This document shows, piece after piece, positions 24,475 through 34,388 of a stretch of DNA of 64,000 nucleotides. The position numbers were made by a program, and so were the translations under genes. The notes beneath the pieces are model-generated. The model made no database searches. It saw nothing but the letters and a program-made list of their open reading frames with translations, and was not told where the DNA came from. The stretch's first letter is position 1, and each line of letters begins with the position of its first letter. The stretch comes from Paraplanobispora takensis (GTDB taxonomy: Bacteria; Actinomycetota; Actinomycetes; Streptosporangiales; Streptosporangiaceae), in NCBI RefSeq assembly GCF_016863195.1, contig NZ_BOOK01000037.1:1-64000 (forward strand), written 5' to 3'.

Positions 24475-24879
24475 ATGCCTCCTAAGAGCCGCCAGGGCGC
24501 CCCGAAGAAGGTGCGCCGCAAGGAAAAGAAGAACGTCGCTCACGGGCACGCCCACATCAAGAGCACGTTCAACAACACGATCGTTTCGATCACCGACCCG
24601 AACGGGAACGTGATCTCCTGGGCCAGCGCCGGCCACGTCGGGTTCAAGGGCTCCCGTAAGTCCACCCCGTTCGCCGCGCAGATGGCCGCCGAGAACGCCG
24701 CCCGCCGCGCCATGGAGCACGGCATGCGCAAGGTCGACGTCTTCGTCAAGGGCCCCGGCTCCGGCCGTGAGACCGCGATCCGCTCGCTGCAGGCGACCGG
24801 TCTCGAGGTCGGCTCCATCCAGGACGTCACCCCCGTTCCGCACAACGGTTGCCGTCCGCCCAAGCGCCGTCGCGTCTGA
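24475..24879 (+). CDS. rpsK: 30S ribosomal protein S11
   Basis: A 134-residue S11 with [22 protein letters not shown] and the conserved C-terminus [16 protein letters not shown]. It forms part of the platform beside the mRNA exit. Complete; rpsD starts 20 bases later. Confidence 0.98.
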   Translation: MPPKSRQGAPKKVRRKEKKNVAHGHAHIKSTFNNTIVSITDPNGNVISWASAGHVGFKGSRKSTPFAAQMAAENAARRAMEHGMRKVDVFVKGPGSGRETAIRSLQATGLEVGSIQDVTPVPHNGCRPPKRRRV

Positions 24880-24899
24880 CGCCCAGGAGATAGAGAAAA

Positions 24900-25526
24900 A
24901 TGGCTCGTTACACGGGTGCGGACTGCAAGCTCTGCCGTCGGGAGAAGGTCAAGCTCTTCCTCAAGGGCAAGAAGTGCGAGTCCGCGAAGTGCCCCATCGA
25001 GATCCGTCCTTACCCGCCGGGTGAGCACGGCCGCGGTCGTCCGAAGGAGTCTGAGTACCAGCTCCAGCTTCGTGAGAAGCAGAAGACCCGCCGCATCTAC
25101 GGCGTCCTCGAGAAGCAGTTCCGCAACTACTACGAGGAAGCCAACCGCAAGGGCGGCAAGACCGGTGAGAACCTCCTCCAGATCCTGGAGAGCCGTCTCG
25201 ACAACGTGGTCTACCGCGCCGGTTTCGCCGAGTCCCGCGACGCCGCCCGCCAGCAGGTCCGTCACGGCCACATCCTGGTGAACGGCAAGAAGGTCGACAT
25301 CCCGTCGTACCGCGTCCGCGAGCACGACATCGTCGAGGTCCGCGAGCGCTCGCGCAACCTGCTGCCCTACGAGGTCGCGCGCGCCACCGCCGGCGACAGG
25401 ACGTTCCCGGCCTGGCTGGGCGTCGCGCCGGAGGCCATGCGCATCCTGGTCCACCAGCTGCCGGTCCGTCAGCAGATCGACACGCAGGTCCAGGAGCAGC
25501 TGATCGTCGAGCTCTACTCCAAGTAG
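24900..25526 (+). CDS. rpsD: 30S ribosomal protein S4, zinc-finger type
   Basis: A 208-residue S4. The N-terminus has the four-cysteine zinc motif C9, C12, C26 and C31 ([12 protein letters not shown]). The S4 RNA-binding domain lies around residues 95-160 ([34 protein letters not shown]). S4 nucleates 30S assembly. A strong hairpin follows, so rpoA may be partly uncoupled from it. Confidence 0.98.
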   Translation: MARYTGADCKLCRREKVKLFLKGKKCESAKCPIEIRPYPPGEHGRGRPKESEYQLQLREKQKTRRIYGVLEKQFRNYYEEANRKGGKTGENLLQILESRLDNVVYRAGFAESRDAARQQVRHGHILVNGKKVDIPSYRVREHDIVEVRERSRNLLPYEVARATAGDRTFPAWLGVAPEAMRILVHQLPVRQQIDTQVQEQLIVELYSK

Positions 25527-25534
25527 CGCTCACG

Positions 25535-25566
25535 TAGGTGCCGTGCGGTCCGCCGTACGGCACCTA
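25535..25566 (+). terminator. Stem-loop between rpsD and rpoA
   Basis: Arms of 14 bases at 25535-25548 and 25553-25566 (one G-T pair) with a 4-base loop, 9 bases after rpsD. The 3' arm contains most of a GCCGTACGGC palindrome. No T-tract; a partial terminator within the alpha operon is plausible. Confidence 0.6.
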
Positions 25567-25625
25567 TGCTGTTATTACCGAGCGGCGTCAAATAGCGGGC
25601 GCCGCACGTCCAGGGGAGAACCCAC

Positions 25626-26642
25626 ATGCTGATCGCTCAGCGTCCCACCCTCCTCGAGGAGAACCTCGAGGAGAACCGGTCCAAGTTCATCATCGAACCG
25701 CTGGAGCCGGGCTTCGGTTACACCATCGGCAACTCGCTGCGGCGCACGCTGCTGTCGTCCATCCCGGGCGCGGCCGTGACCAGCATCCGCATCGAGGGCG
25801 TGCTGCACGAGTTCTCGACCGTCCCGGGGGTCAAGGAGGATGTCACCGACATCATCCTGAACCTCAAGGAGCTGGTCGTCTCCTCCGAGCACGACGAGCC
25901 CGTGGTCATGTACCTGCGCAAGCAGGGCCCCGGCGACGTCACCGCCGCCGACATCGCGCCCCCGGCCGGCGTCGAGGTGCACAACCCCGAGCTGCGCATC
26001 GCCACGCTGAACGGCAAGGCCAAGCTGGAGATGGAGCTGACCGTCGAGCGCGGTCGCGGCTACGTCTCCGCCGCGCAGAACAAGCAGCCGGGCCAGGAGA
26101 TCGGCCGCATCCCGATCGACTCGATCTACTCCCCGGTGCTCAAGGTCACCTACAAGGTCGAGGCGACCCGTGTCGAGCAGCGCACCGACTTCGACCGTCT
26201 GATCCTGGACGTCGAGACCAAGCCGAGCATGAAGCCCCGCGACGCGGTGGCCTCCGCCGGCAAGACCCTCGTCGAGCTGTTCGGCCTCGCCCGCGAGCTG
26301 AACGTCGAGGCCGAGGGCATCGACATCGGCCCGTCGCCGACGGACGCGGCCCTGGCCGCCGACCTGGCGCTGCCGATCGAGGAGCTGAACCTCACCGTCC
26401 GCTCCTACAACTGCCTCAAGCGCGAGGGCATCCACACCGTGGGTGAGCTCGTCGCCCGCAGCGAGCAGGACCTGCTGGACATCCGCAACTTCGGTGCGAA
26501 GTCCATCGAGGAGGTCAAGCAGAAGCTGCACGAGATGTCGCTGGCCCTGAAGGACTCTCCGCCCGGGTTCGACCCGACCGCGGTGGCCGGTGGCGGTTAC
26601 GACGACGACGACAGCGCGTACGTCGAGACCGAGCAGTACTGA
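25626..26642 (+). CDS. rpoA: DNA-directed RNA polymerase subunit alpha
   Basis: A 338-residue alpha subunit. The N-terminal dimerisation domain has [28 protein letters not shown]; the C-terminal DNA- and activator-binding domain has [18 protein letters not shown] and [14 protein letters not shown]. It ends in an acidic tail ([14 protein letters not shown]). Complete. Its dimer is the scaffold for beta and beta-prime assembly. Confidence 0.98.
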   Translation: MLIAQRPTLLEENLEENRSKFIIEPLEPGFGYTIGNSLRRTLLSSIPGAAVTSIRIEGVLHEFSTVPGVKEDVTDIILNLKELVVSSEHDEPVVMYLRKQGPGDVTAADIAPPAGVEVHNPELRIATLNGKAKLEMELTVERGRGYVSAAQNKQPGQEIGRIPIDSIYSPVLKVTYKVEATRVEQRTDFDRLILDVETKPSMKPRDAVASAGKTLVELFGLARELNVEAEGIDIGPSPTDAALAADLALPIEELNLTVRSYNCLKREGIHTVGELVARSEQDLLDIRNFGAKSIEEVKQKLHEMSLALKDSPPGFDPTAVAGGGYDDDDSAYVETEQY

Positions 26643-26651
26643 TGTGCCCAA

Positions 26652-26672
26652 CGGGGGCCGCCACGGCCCCCG
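26652..26672 (+). terminator. Stem-loop between rpoA and rplQ
   Basis: Perfect 9-base arms at 26652-26660 and 26664-26672 with a CCA loop, 9 bases after the rpoA stop and inside the operon. No T-tract. Confidence 0.45.
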
Positions 26673-26729
26673 GCCCGACCCCGGTACCTCATACGGCCGG
26701 GGCGGGTTAACTCTCAAGGAGAACACGCA

Positions 26730-27254
26730 ATGCCCAGGCCCACCAAGGGTGCCCGTCTCGGCGGCAGCCCGGCCCACGAGAAGCTGATCCTGGCCAACCT
26801 CGCCACCCAGCTCTTCCAGCACGGCCGGATCAAGACCACCGAGGCGAAGGCCAAGCGCCTGCGCCCGCTGGCGGAGAAGCTGATCACCAAGGCGAAGAAG
26901 GGCGACATGCACAACCGTCGCCAGGTACTGACGGTCGTTCGCGACAAGAGCGTCGTCCACCACCTCTTCACCGAGATCGCGCCGACCTTCGCCGAGCGTC
27001 CCGGCGGCTACACCCGGATCACCAAGGTCGGCCTCCGCAAGGGCGACGCCGCCCCCATGGCGGTCATCGAGCTGGTGTCCGAGCCGCTGAACCAGGTTCG
27101 CGTCTCCAACGCTCCGGCCGCCGCCGCGACCGCCCCGGCCGTCGAGGACACGACCGAGGACGTCGCCGAGACCCCGGCCGAGGAGACCGCCCAGGCCGAG
27201 GAGTCCACCGAGGCTCCCGCCGAGGAGACCGAGGCCAAGAAGGACAACGCCTGA
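26730..27254 (+). CDS. rplQ: 50S ribosomal protein L17 with acidic tail
   Basis: A 174-residue L17. The conserved body ([24 protein letters not shown] to VIELV) takes about 118 residues. The remaining 55 residues form a low-complexity tail rich in A, E, T and P, common in actinobacterial L17 but of no known function. The ATG follows CAAGGAG. A 16-base terminator stem follows the gene. Confidence 0.96.
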   Translation: MPRPTKGARLGGSPAHEKLILANLATQLFQHGRIKTTEAKAKRLRPLAEKLITKAKKGDMHNRRQVLTVVRDKSVVHHLFTEIAPTFAERPGGYTRITKVGLRKGDAAPMAVIELVSEPLNQVRVSNAPAAAATAPAVEDTTEDVAETPAEETAQAEESTEAPAEETEAKKDNA

Positions 27255-27272
27255 TCCGTCAGGCCGTGCGGA

Positions 27273-27310
27273 CGGGCCCGGCATCCCCTTCCCGGGGTGC
27301 CGGGCCCGTT
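27273..27310 (+). terminator. Stem-loop terminator after rplQ
   Basis: Arms of 16 bases at 27273-27288 and 27295-27310 (one G-T pair), loop of 6, followed by TCCCGTTCTCC. It lies between rplQ and truA, so truA transcription is probably reduced relative to the ribosomal genes. Confidence 0.7.
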
Positions 27311-27332
27311 CCCGTTCTCCGGGAGGAACATC

Positions 27333-28229
27333 GTGGTACGGCTGCGCCTGGACCTCGCCTACGACGGCACCGACTTCTCCGGCTGGGCCAGGCAGCCGGG
27401 CAGGCGGACGGTCCAGGGAGAGATCGAGGACGCGCTCGCCAGGATCCTGCGCCTGCCCGCCCCGCCCGCGCTGACCGTGGCCGGGCGGACCGACGCGGGG
27501 GTGCACGCCCGCGGCCAGGTGGCCCACGTGGATCTGGAACCCGAGGCGCTCACGGCGGTGGACGGCCGCCGCGGACGCCGGCCGTCCCCGGGGGAGCCGG
27601 AAGGGCCGGAGGAAGCGACGCCCGAGGAGCTCATGACTGAGCGGCTCCCCAGCCTCCGCAGGAGGCTGGGGGGCATCCTGGACCCGGACGTCAGGGTTCA
27701 TCGCGTCACGGTGGCTCCTGAGGGCTTCGACGCTCGCTTCTCGGCGATGTCCCGGCGCTACGCCTACCGGGTCTGCGACGCCCCGGGCGGCGTGGACCCG
27801 CTGCGCCGCCGCGAGGTCGTCTGGTACGCCCGCCCGCTCGACCTCGGCAGGCTCAACACCGCCGCGGCCCGCCTGCTGGGCGAGCACGACTTCGCGGCCT
27901 TCTGCAAGAAACGCGAGGGCGCCACGACCATCCGCGAGCTGCAACGGCTCGACTGGGCCGAGGAGGACGGCGTCCTGGTCGCCACGGTGGTCGCCGACGC
28001 GTTCTGTCACTCGATGGTGCGGGCGCTGGTCGGCTCGCTGCTCGCCGTGGGAGAAGGCCGCCTGCCCGTGGAGTGGCCCGGCCAGGTGCTCGCCAGAGCC
28101 GTACGGGACTCCGCGGTACACGTCGCCCCGGCCCACGGCCTCTGCCTGGAAGAGGTCCGCTATCCCGGGCCGGAGGAACTCGCCGATCGGGCCGCCGCCA
28201 CCCGCCGGGTCCGCACCCTCGGCGGCTGA
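27333..28229 (+). CDS. truA: tRNA pseudouridine(38-40) synthase
   Basis: A 298-residue TruA that makes pseudouridine at positions 38-40 of tRNA anticodon stems. The catalytic aspartate is D54 in [10 protein letters not shown]; the N-terminal [14 protein letters not shown] is conserved. GTG at 27333 has a GGGAGGA ribosome binding site 5 bases upstream, so the longer in-frame start at 27297 is less likely. Compared with the minimal family, residues about 70-105 form a P/E-rich insertion after the active site. It follows rplQ as in many actinobacteria. Confidence 0.95.
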   Translation: MVRLRLDLAYDGTDFSGWARQPGRRTVQGEIEDALARILRLPAPPALTVAGRTDAGVHARGQVAHVDLEPEALTAVDGRRGRRPSPGEPEGPEEATPEELMTERLPSLRRRLGGILDPDVRVHRVTVAPEGFDARFSAMSRRYAYRVCDAPGGVDPLRRREVVWYARPLDLGRLNTAAARLLGEHDFAAFCKKREGATTIRELQRLDWAEEDGVLVATVVADAFCHSMVRALVGSLLAVGEGRLPVEWPGQVLARAVRDSAVHVAPAHGLCLEEVRYPGPEELADRAAATRRVRTLGG

Positions 28230-28242
28230 GCCGTACCCGGTG

Positions 28243-28275
28243 GGCGGGGTGCGTCCGGGGTGGAGGCACCCCGCC
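28243..28275. terminator. Bidirectional stem-loop between convergent genes
   Basis: Perfect 10-base arms at 28243-28252 and 28266-28275 with a 13-base loop, between truA (plus) and the convergent minus-strand gene ending at 28300. Confidence 0.5.
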
Positions 28276-28299
28276 GGGCGGGACGGCGGGTGATCGGCG

Positions 28300-30942
28300 T
28301 CAGTCCGTGACGCGGCGTTCGACGGCCTTGGCGGTCTGGTCGCGGAAGGCGCCGCTGACCTTGCCCAGGCCCTTCTCCTTCGAGGTCGGGGTGTGCCCGT
28401 CGGCGAAGGTCGCGTAGCTGAACACGATGTAGCGGCCCCACACCAGCCCCGCCGCGTAACCGCCCGCGATGTGCACGCGCTCCGCCCCGGTGCCGGTGTC
28501 GCCGGGCAGGCCGCGGAACCACAGGTTGTCCTCGAGGTTCTTCGCCTGGTCGACCTTCACGGCCGACTCGCGGGTGGGCAGGACCGCGACGCCGGTGGTC
28601 ACGGCGTACTTCTTCTTGCCGTCCACGTAGGTCGCCCGCAGCACGCGACGGCAGTCACCGGCGCGCAGCGCCGTGGCGAACGCGCCCGCCGCGGCCTTGT
28701 CGCAGTCCTGGGTCATGTGGGTCTCGACCAGGGTGAACGCGGTCTTGCCGATGGTGACCCTCTTCTTGAAGGCGTCGCTCACACTCATCCTGCCGGGATC
28801 GGTCAGCTCCGAGTTGAGCTTGGCCGTGTCGGCGGGGGAGGGGTCGGCGGAGGACGGTTCCGCCTGCTCGTCGAGGGGGCCACTGGGGATCGGCGCGGAC
28901 GTGGCGGCCGACGAGGTCTTGCCGGAGCCGAACGACTGGTAGGCGAAGAAGGCCCCGGTCCCGATGCCGACCACCGCGACCGCCACCCCCGCCGCCAGCA
29001 GCGCGGTCTTCCCCCGGCCCTTGGCCGGTGACGCGGAGGCGGGAGCGGGCGCGCTCGGAACGGCGGCCGAGATCGGCTGGAACGGCCCGCGCTCCATCGT
29101 CGGAGAGCCACCGGCCGAGGGGGCCGGGCCGCCCGGAGCGGAAGACGGCATCAGCGGACGGCCGTCCGGAGCGGTGGGAGGAGGCGAGACCGGCAGCCGC
29201 CCTCCCGGAGGCGGAGGCACCGCGGGGAGCGTGGCCGTCGGCGTGATCACGGGGATGCCGCCGGGCGGGGTCGGATGGTCCACCGGCATGCCGCCCGGAG
29301 GGGTCGGTCGGTCCACCGGCATGCCGGACTGCTCCTCAGCGGGAGCCGGACCACCGTCCTGTACCGGCATCGAGGATCCCGGACCGTCCCCCTGCGCCGG
29401 TACCGGTAGCTGAACAGTGGAGCCCTCCCCCTGCGGGGGAATCGGGAGCCGGGCGGTCGGACCTTCTCCCCGCGGCGGGACGGGGAGCTGGACGGTGGGG
29501 CCCCCACCCTGCGGCGGGACCGGGATCTGGACCGGCGGGGGCAGGACGTCCCCCGGCGTCGGGGCGGGCAGGACCGGGCCGCCGGCCTGCGGCGGGGACG
29601 GCGGGACGTTCGCAGGCGCGGGGATCGGAGCGTCACCTTGCGGCGGGACCTGGGGGATCGGGCCGTTGTCCGGGGGCACGATCGGCGGGACCGGGGCGTG
29701 GCCCTGCGGCGGGACCGGCAGGCCGTGCGGAGGCGGGGGAACGGAACCCTCACCCTGCGGCGGGGGCGGCGGGGCCGGGACGGGCCCCTGCGGCGGAACC
29801 GGGATGTGGTCCTGCGGCGGGGGCGGCGGGGCCGGGGTGTCGTGCTGGGGCGGTGCCGGGGGCGTCGGGGGCCCGCCTGCCTGTACGGCGTGCGCGGTCC
29901 CCGGATCCTGGGCGGGCGCGGTGTTCTGCGGCTCAGGGCCGGTCGGCGTCACCGGACCGGCGGCGGGAAGCGGGAGATCCGAGGCGTACGGCCCGGGCCC
30001 CTGCTGATAGCCGTGCTCGTGACCCTGGTCGGGCCCGGGGAAATGGCCGGGGACCGGAGGAGCCGCGGGCGCGGAGGGCTGGTCGTCGGGAGAGAGGGGG
30101 ACGCGGACGTTGACGGTGTCGACCTCGGAGTCATCACCGGAATGCTGGGCGACGACATGCGGCGGCCAGACGGGAACGTCACCGGGTTCGCCGGGACGGG
30201 ACGGCTCGTCGTGGTCGGGCCACGAGGGCCCCCCGACCGGCTCGCCCGTGGCGGCGGGCCACGGTGCGGCGCCCGGCACACCCGAGGCGGGAGAGGGCCA
30301 CACGTGCATGCCCGCGGCCGCGGCGGTGAAGGCCGGAGGCGGCTGCCATGAAGGCTCCTCCGGGGCGGCGGCGCCGGGTCCGGGAAGCTCATCCCCGGCG
30401 GGGCCGTCCATCCCCGGCCGGCCCTGCGGTACGGAGGCAGACGGGCCCGGCGAGGGAGCGGAGAACGGCGCAGCGCCGGAGCTCGGCGCCGGCGAAGAGA
30501 AGGAGCCGTGGTCCGGCGCGGACGTCCCGGCGCCGGGGTGGGGTGCCGGGGGCGGCGTAGTGCCGGAGCTCGGCGGCGCGGGCGGCATGGGGCCGGGGTG
30601 AGGCATGTCGGACGGCCCGGGGCCGGAGCCCGGTGCCTGCGCAGTGCCGGAGGGCGGCATGGGGGTGGGGCACGGAGGCGGGGCGGGCAGGGGGTCGGGG
30701 TCGAGCAGGTCGCCGGGGGCGGCAAGCCAGTCGTAGGGGGCTTCGCCGTCGTCGGGGACCGTCCAGGGCGGCTCGGTCGTGGGCTGCGGCTGTGCCGCGG
30801 GGACGGAGGGCTGCTCGTCTGCTGTCTGATCGGTCCGTGAGGCGTGCGGCGAAGGCCTGCCGAAACTCGGCGGCGGCGTCGCCGGCATGGTCGAACCGTC
30901 GGTTTCGTGCTCGGACTCGGACCCGGATTCCTGGCCACGCAT
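28300..30942 (-). CDS. Proline-rich single-pass membrane protein with extracellular paralogous domain
   Basis: About 880 residues from the ATG at 30942 (an upstream in-frame start at 31005 is possible). Residues 1-640 are a low-complexity P/G/A region with repeated PPQG(E/G)GPTVQLPVP-type units. A transmembrane segment (ALLAAGVAVAVVGIGTGAFFAY) lies near 642-664, followed by about 215 extracellular residues. The last 175 residues form a compact domain with two cysteines (TQDCDKA, AGDCRRV) that also occurs in the downstream gene product. No signal peptide and no enzyme motif. Not recognised as a named family; it resembles actinobacterial proline-rich envelope proteins. Alignment to homologues would settle the start. 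Confidence 0.7.
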   Translation of the reverse strand: MRGQESGSESEHETDGSTMPATPPPSFGRPSPHASRTDQTADEQPSVPAAQPQPTTEPPWTVPDDGEAPYDWLAAPGDLLDPDPLPAPPPCPTPMPPSGTAQAPGSGPGPSDMPHPGPMPPAPPSSGTTPPPAPHPGAGTSAPDHGSFSSPAPSSGAAPFSAPSPGPSASVPQGRPGMDGPAGDELPGPGAAAPEEPSWQPPPAFTAAAAGMHVWPSPASGVPGAAPWPAATGEPVGGPSWPDHDEPSRPGEPGDVPVWPPHVVAQHSGDDSEVDTVNVRVPLSPDDQPSAPAAPPVPGHFPGPDQGHEHGYQQGPGPYASDLPLPAAGPVTPTGPEPQNTAPAQDPGTAHAVQAGGPPTPPAPPQHDTPAPPPPPQDHIPVPPQGPVPAPPPPPQGEGSVPPPPHGLPVPPQGHAPVPPIVPPDNGPIPQVPPQGDAPIPAPANVPPSPPQAGGPVLPAPTPGDVLPPPVQIPVPPQGGGPTVQLPVPPRGEGPTARLPIPPQGEGSTVQLPVPAQGDGPGSSMPVQDGGPAPAEEQSGMPVDRPTPPGGMPVDHPTPPGGIPVITPTATLPAVPPPPGGRLPVSPPPTAPDGRPLMPSSAPGGPAPSAGGSPTMERGPFQPISAAVPSAPAPASASPAKGRGKTALLAAGVAVAVVGIGTGAFFAYQSFGSGKTSSAATSAPIPSGPLDEQAEPSSADPSPADTAKLNSELTDPGRMSVSDAFKKRVTIGKTAFTLVETHMTQDCDKAAAGAFATALRAGDCRRVLRATYVDGKKKYAVTTGVAVLPTRESAVKVDQAKNLEDNLWFRGLPGDTGTGAERVHIAGGYAAGLVWGRYIVFSYATFADGHTPTSKEKGLGKVSGAFRDQTAKAVERRVTD

Positions 30943-31064
30943 ACCCGGAAGCGTAGCGACAGCTGGAGATCGCCACGTAGGTATGGGCTTTCCCGACGCT
31001 GTCACCCACGGATTTTCCGGTGAAAAACGGCTGAAAAATCTTCGTTACGGAGCCCCGGGAAGGC

Positions 31065-32204
31065 TCACGGACGCCTGCCGGTCAGCGCGCGTGACTCCAG
31101 CGCGGGCGTGACGGTGGCGTCGGCGACGGCGAAGGCGGCGGCGTTGAGCTTCTTGGCCTCGCTCTCGCTCGGCTTGTGGCCGTCCTTGTACTTGAAGTAG
31201 ACGAGGATCGCGTAGTGCCCGTGCCGCCATCCGCCGGCGACCGCCTCGCCCTGCACGCCGAGCCACTTGGTGGTCTCGTCCTTGCCGGGGAGCACCTTGA
31301 GATAGTTGTCCAGGCTCTTGCCCCTGGTGGCCTTGACGACCTTCGCCGCCGACGACGTGGTGTTCAGGTTGGCGACCCCCAGGGTGCCGACGATCTTTCC
31401 GGAGGAGTCCTTGAAGCTGGCGCGCAGCAACTGGGTGCACTTGCCGGAGGTGAGCGCCTTCTGCAGGGTGCTCCCCACCGCGGCGTCCTTGCACTTCTTG
31501 TCGCTCCGGCGGACGGTCATCAGGTAGTTCTGGCCGCCGGCCCGGAACTTCCTCTTCTTGAAGATCTCGTTCAGCGTCAGCGCGTGCGGGTCGGTGGTGC
31601 GGGACTCGGTGAAGCCGTACTCGCCGCCGGGGTCGGCCGGCGCGGCGGCGTTGGTCGGCGCCGCGGTGGGGGAGCCGGCCGCGGCGGACGGGGAGTCCTC
31701 GGAGTTGGCGAGCATCGCCAGGCCGATGCCCCCGGCGACCAGGACGGCGAGCCCGCCGGCGGCGATGATGAGCGGGCGGCGCGAGCGGGGACCCTCGTCG
31801 TAGGGGCTCCACATCTCCGTCCGGGGGCGTTCCGGGGGCGTGGGGAGCCCGGAGGCGACCGTGGGCTCCGCGCCCGGCCCGCCCGCGGGCCGGGGGTCCC
31901 GGCCGGGCGGCGGGGACTGCGGGGCCCTGCCGTACGGGGGTTCGGTGCCCCGGCCGGACTGTTGCGGGTGGGGAGACCGGTCGTGCCCCGATTGCGGAGA
32001 TCGGCCGTATCCCGGCTGCGGGGCCTGACCGTAACCCGGCGGTGGAGAGGCCTGGCCGTACCCGGGCGGCGGGGAGGCCTGACCGTGCGCCGAGGGGTCG
32101 AACCAGTTCTCGCCCTGCTCGTCGCGGTGCCCGGCGGGCGGCGCGGACGACGCGTCAGGCTGGCCGTACGGCTGGCGGCGAGGGGAGTCCCCAGGAAAAC
32201 CCAT
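31065..32204 (-). CDS. Proline-rich membrane protein, paralogue of the neighbouring gene
   Basis: A 379-residue protein from the ATG at 32204; the frame stays open further upstream, but that part is antisense-free overlap with the CAP gene. Residues 1-140 are P/G/Q/R-rich with GQASPPPGYGQ repeats. A transmembrane segment (LIIAAGGLAVLVAGGIGLAML) lies at 144-166. The C-terminal 180 residues match the extracellular domain of the neighbouring protein: both have LNEIFKKR/VSDAFKKR, paired cysteines (DKKCKDA, SGKCTQL), a G-x-E-x-V-x-(A/I)-GG stretch and a (K/A)DGH-(K/T)-P motif before the C-terminal helix. The two arose by duplication. Function unknown; envelope localisation inferred. Confidence 0.75.
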   Translation of the reverse strand: MGFPGDSPRRQPYGQPDASSAPPAGHRDEQGENWFDPSAHGQASPPPGYGQASPPPGYGQAPQPGYGRSPQSGHDRSPHPQQSGRGTEPPYGRAPQSPPPGRDPRPAGGPGAEPTVASGLPTPPERPRTEMWSPYDEGPRSRRPLIIAAGGLAVLVAGGIGLAMLANSEDSPSAAAGSPTAAPTNAAAPADPGGEYGFTESRTTDPHALTLNEIFKKRKFRAGGQNYLMTVRRSDKKCKDAAVGSTLQKALTSGKCTQLLRASFKDSSGKIVGTLGVANLNTTSSAAKVVKATRGKSLDNYLKVLPGKDETTKWLGVQGEAVAGGWRHGHYAILVYFKYKDGHKPSESEAKKLNAAAFAVADATVTPALESRALTGRRP

Positions 32205-32239
32205 GCGCTGAGAGTAGCTCCGTCCTGAGGGCGTTCCGC

Positions 32240-33010
32240 TCACGAATATCCGAAATCCTGCGTCCACCAGGGCCCGGCGGGGCCGTCGACGACGCCGACG
32301 CCCGTGACCGTCAGCGCGCAGTTCAGGATGTTGCGCCGGTGGCCGCTGCTGGCCATCCAGCTCCGCACGGCGTCGGCGGCCGTGGTCGATCCCCGGCCGA
32401 TGTTCTCGGCGCCCCCGTCGCGGTAGCCGGCGGCCTCCATCCGGTCCCACGGGGAGGAGCCGTCGGGGGACTCGTGCGACAGCCGGCCGGTGGCCGCCAT
32501 CTCGGCCGAGTGGGTGCGGGCCGCCTGGACCAGCCGCGCGTCGACCCGGAAGGGCGCGCATCCGGCCCGCTTGCGCGTGACGTTGATGAGCCGGACGGCC
32601 TCGCTCTCCAGCGCGCTCAGCGCCGGCGGGCCGGAGTCCTCGCCGCCCTCCCCGCGCAGGATGTAGCGGGACTCCTCGTCGCCGTCGGAGCCGTCGATGC
32701 TGTTGCGGGGGCTGACGGAGGGGCGCGGGGTGCGGCGGACCCGCGGCGTCTGGACGATCTCGCTCGGCCGGGCGACCCGTCCCAGCGGGACGCGCTGGTC
32801 GACGGACCCGGCGCGGCCGGCCTTGGGCGCCGCGGTGGGCGACGGGCTGCCGGGGACGTCGTTCAGGAAGATCTGGTCGGCCACCTCCTGGCCGCGGCTC
32901 CCCCTGCCGAGGACGAATCCGATCAGCAGAACCGCCATCAGGCATGCAAACGCTCCCATACGGCGCAAGCGGGCCCGCTGGGTATGCCTGGGGTAAGGGG
33001 AGTGCCACAT
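32240..33010 (-). CDS. Membrane-anchored CAP/SCP-domain protein
   Basis: A 256-residue protein. Residues 18-35 form an N-terminal membrane anchor, residues about 45-125 a P/S/T-rich linker, and residues 128-256 a CAP (SCP/PR-1) domain. Conserved CAP elements are RTHSAEMAATGRLSH, GAENIGRG, the HRRNIL segment and the C-terminal GPWWTQDFG. The two usual CAP histidines and glutamates are present. Bacterial members are secreted or surface proteins without a proven common activity. It shares its strand with the two proline-rich membrane genes and lies 35 bases upstream of them, so the three may form one envelope operon. Confidence 0.88.
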   Translation of the reverse strand: MWHSPYPRHTQRARLRRMGAFACLMAVLLIGFVLGRGSRGQEVADQIFLNDVPGSPSPTAAPKAGRAGSVDQRVPLGRVARPSEIVQTPRVRRTPRPSVSPRNSIDGSDGDEESRYILRGEGGEDSGPPALSALESEAVRLINVTRKRAGCAPFRVDARLVQAARTHSAEMAATGRLSHESPDGSSPWDRMEAAGYRDGGAENIGRGSTTAADAVRSWMASSGHRRNILNCALTVTGVGVVDGPAGPWWTQDFGYS

Positions 33011-33151
33011 ACCGCTAACAAAGATAGAGATGTTGAGATAGTTGAAGAAGAGAATGTCGGGAACAATCTACGGAACGCAGGACGTGCGCCCGGCGGAGCA
33101 CTCCCACCTGCCGGTAGACTTGCGCCGGAGGCAGGCGGGAGAGGCGTCTTT

Positions 33152-33181
33152 TTGACCCTCGTTCTCCTGGGGCTGTATCCT
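33152..33181 (+). promoter_or_regulatory. Promoter of rplM-rpsI
   Basis: TTGACC at 33152-33157 and TATCCT at 33176-33181 with an 18-base spacer, about 170 bases upstream of rplM. Near-consensus for the housekeeping sigma factor. Confidence 0.65.
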
Positions 33182-33351
33182 GCTTCGTTGTGTGCGAATC
33201 GTTCTGCTGAAGAACGATGCGCGGCGCGTCCGGCGTCATCTCCTTCGACTTGGGAGACGGGAGGTCCGGGCTGTCGTGTGCCCGCACCTACCGACCAAGT
33301 CGCTGCCGCTCCCGGCAGCCCCGAAGACGCGAACAAAGAAGGCATACGACC

Positions 33352-33795
33352 GTGCGCACGTACACACCCAAGCCTGCTGAAGTCGAGCGTCAGTGGTATG
33401 TCATCGACGCCACCGACATCGTGCTCGGCCGGCTGGCCAGCCACGTCGCGATCCTGCTTCGCGGTAAGCACAAGCCGATCTTCGCCAACCACGTCGACAC
33501 CGGTGACTTCGTGATCGTCATCAACGCCGACAAGATCGCGCTGACCGGCAACAAGCTCGAGCAGAAGAAGGCTTACCGCCACTCGGGTTACCCCGGCGGT
33601 CTGCGCTCCGTGAGCTACGCCGAGCTGATGGACAAGCGTCCCGACCGCGCAGTCGAGAAGGCCGTGAAGGGCATGCTGCCCAAGAACGCCCTCGGCCGAA
33701 AGATGATCAAGAAGCTCAAGGTCTACTCCGGGTCCGAGCACCCGCACCAGGCGCAGCAGCCGGTGTCGTTCGAGATCACCCAGATCGCCCAGTAG
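33352..33795 (+). CDS. rplM: 50S ribosomal protein L13
   Basis: A 147-residue L13 starting [20 protein letters not shown]. The GTG at 33352 has GAAGG upstream; longer in-frame starts are unsupported by the family. Conserved segments are [16 protein letters not shown] and [14 protein letters not shown]. It precedes rpsI as in nearly all bacteria, with a clear promoter upstream. Confidence 0.97.
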   Translation: MRTYTPKPAEVERQWYVIDATDIVLGRLASHVAILLRGKHKPIFANHVDTGDFVIVINADKIALTGNKLEQKKAYRHSGYPGGLRSVSYAELMDKRPDRAVEKAVKGMLPKNALGRKMIKKLKVYSGSEHPHQAQQPVSFEITQIAQ

Positions 33796-33865
33796 TCGCC
33801 CGAGCCGCTGTCGCCAGCAGCGTTGGCCGATGGCCGACGCCGAGTAGGAAAGTTAGAGGAGAACC

Positions 33866-34387
33866 GTGGCTGAGCCCACCGGTGTCGAGACGCCCGTCGA
33901 GGGCGAGCTGGACGAATTCAACGCGGAGGAGTTCCCCTCCGAGTACACCAGCGAGTCCGCTGTCGGCGGCGAGGCCGCCGTCCGCAAGCCCATCACCCTG
34001 GGCAACTCGTACGGCACCGGCCGCCGCAAGGAGGCCGTCGCCCGCGTGCGCATCGTGCCGGGCACCGGCAAGTGGACGATCAACGGTCGCCCGCTTGACG
34101 TCTACTTCCCGAACAAGGTCCACCAGCAGATCGTCAACGAGCCCTTCGTGACGCTCGGCGCCGAGGACCAGTTCGACGTCATCGCCCGCATCGACGGCGG
34201 CGGCGTCACCGGCCAGGCCGGTGCCCTGCGCATGGGCCTGTCCCGCGCGCTGGCCGTCCTGGACGTCGAGGTCAACCGCCCGCCGCTGAAGAAGGCCGGC
34301 TTCCTGACCCGTGACGCCCGCGCCACCGAGCGCAAGAAGTACGGTCTCAAGAAGGCCCGTAAGGCCCCGCAGTACAGCAAGCGTTAA
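33866..34387 (+). CDS. rpsI: 30S ribosomal protein S9 with acidic N-terminal extension
   Basis: A 173-residue S9. The conserved protein starts near residue 47 ([19 protein letters not shown]) and ends with [12 protein letters not shown], whose basic tail contacts the P-site tRNA. The first 45 residues are acidic and low in complexity (E, T, V, S); extensions of this kind occur in other actinobacteria. Start GTG after AGAGGAG. The glmM start lies one base after its stop. Confidence 0.96.
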   Translation: MAEPTGVETPVEGELDEFNAEEFPSEYTSESAVGGEAAVRKPITLGNSYGTGRRKEAVARVRIVPGTGKWTINGRPLDVYFPNKVHQQIVNEPFVTLGAEDQFDVIARIDGGGVTGQAGALRMGLSRALAVLDVEVNRPPLKKAGFLTRDARATERKKYGLKKARKAPQYSKR

Positions 34388-34388
34388 G

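Noticed and set aside
25575-28136. An 853-codon minus-strand open frame opposite rpoA, rplQ and truA
   Set aside because: Same reversed-codon composition; all three plus-strand genes are firmly identified by family motifs.
32205-33008. N-terminal extension of the 379-residue proline-rich protein
   Set aside because: This part is another frame of the same-strand CAP gene, which has clear family motifs. The ATG at 32204 gives a sensible start.
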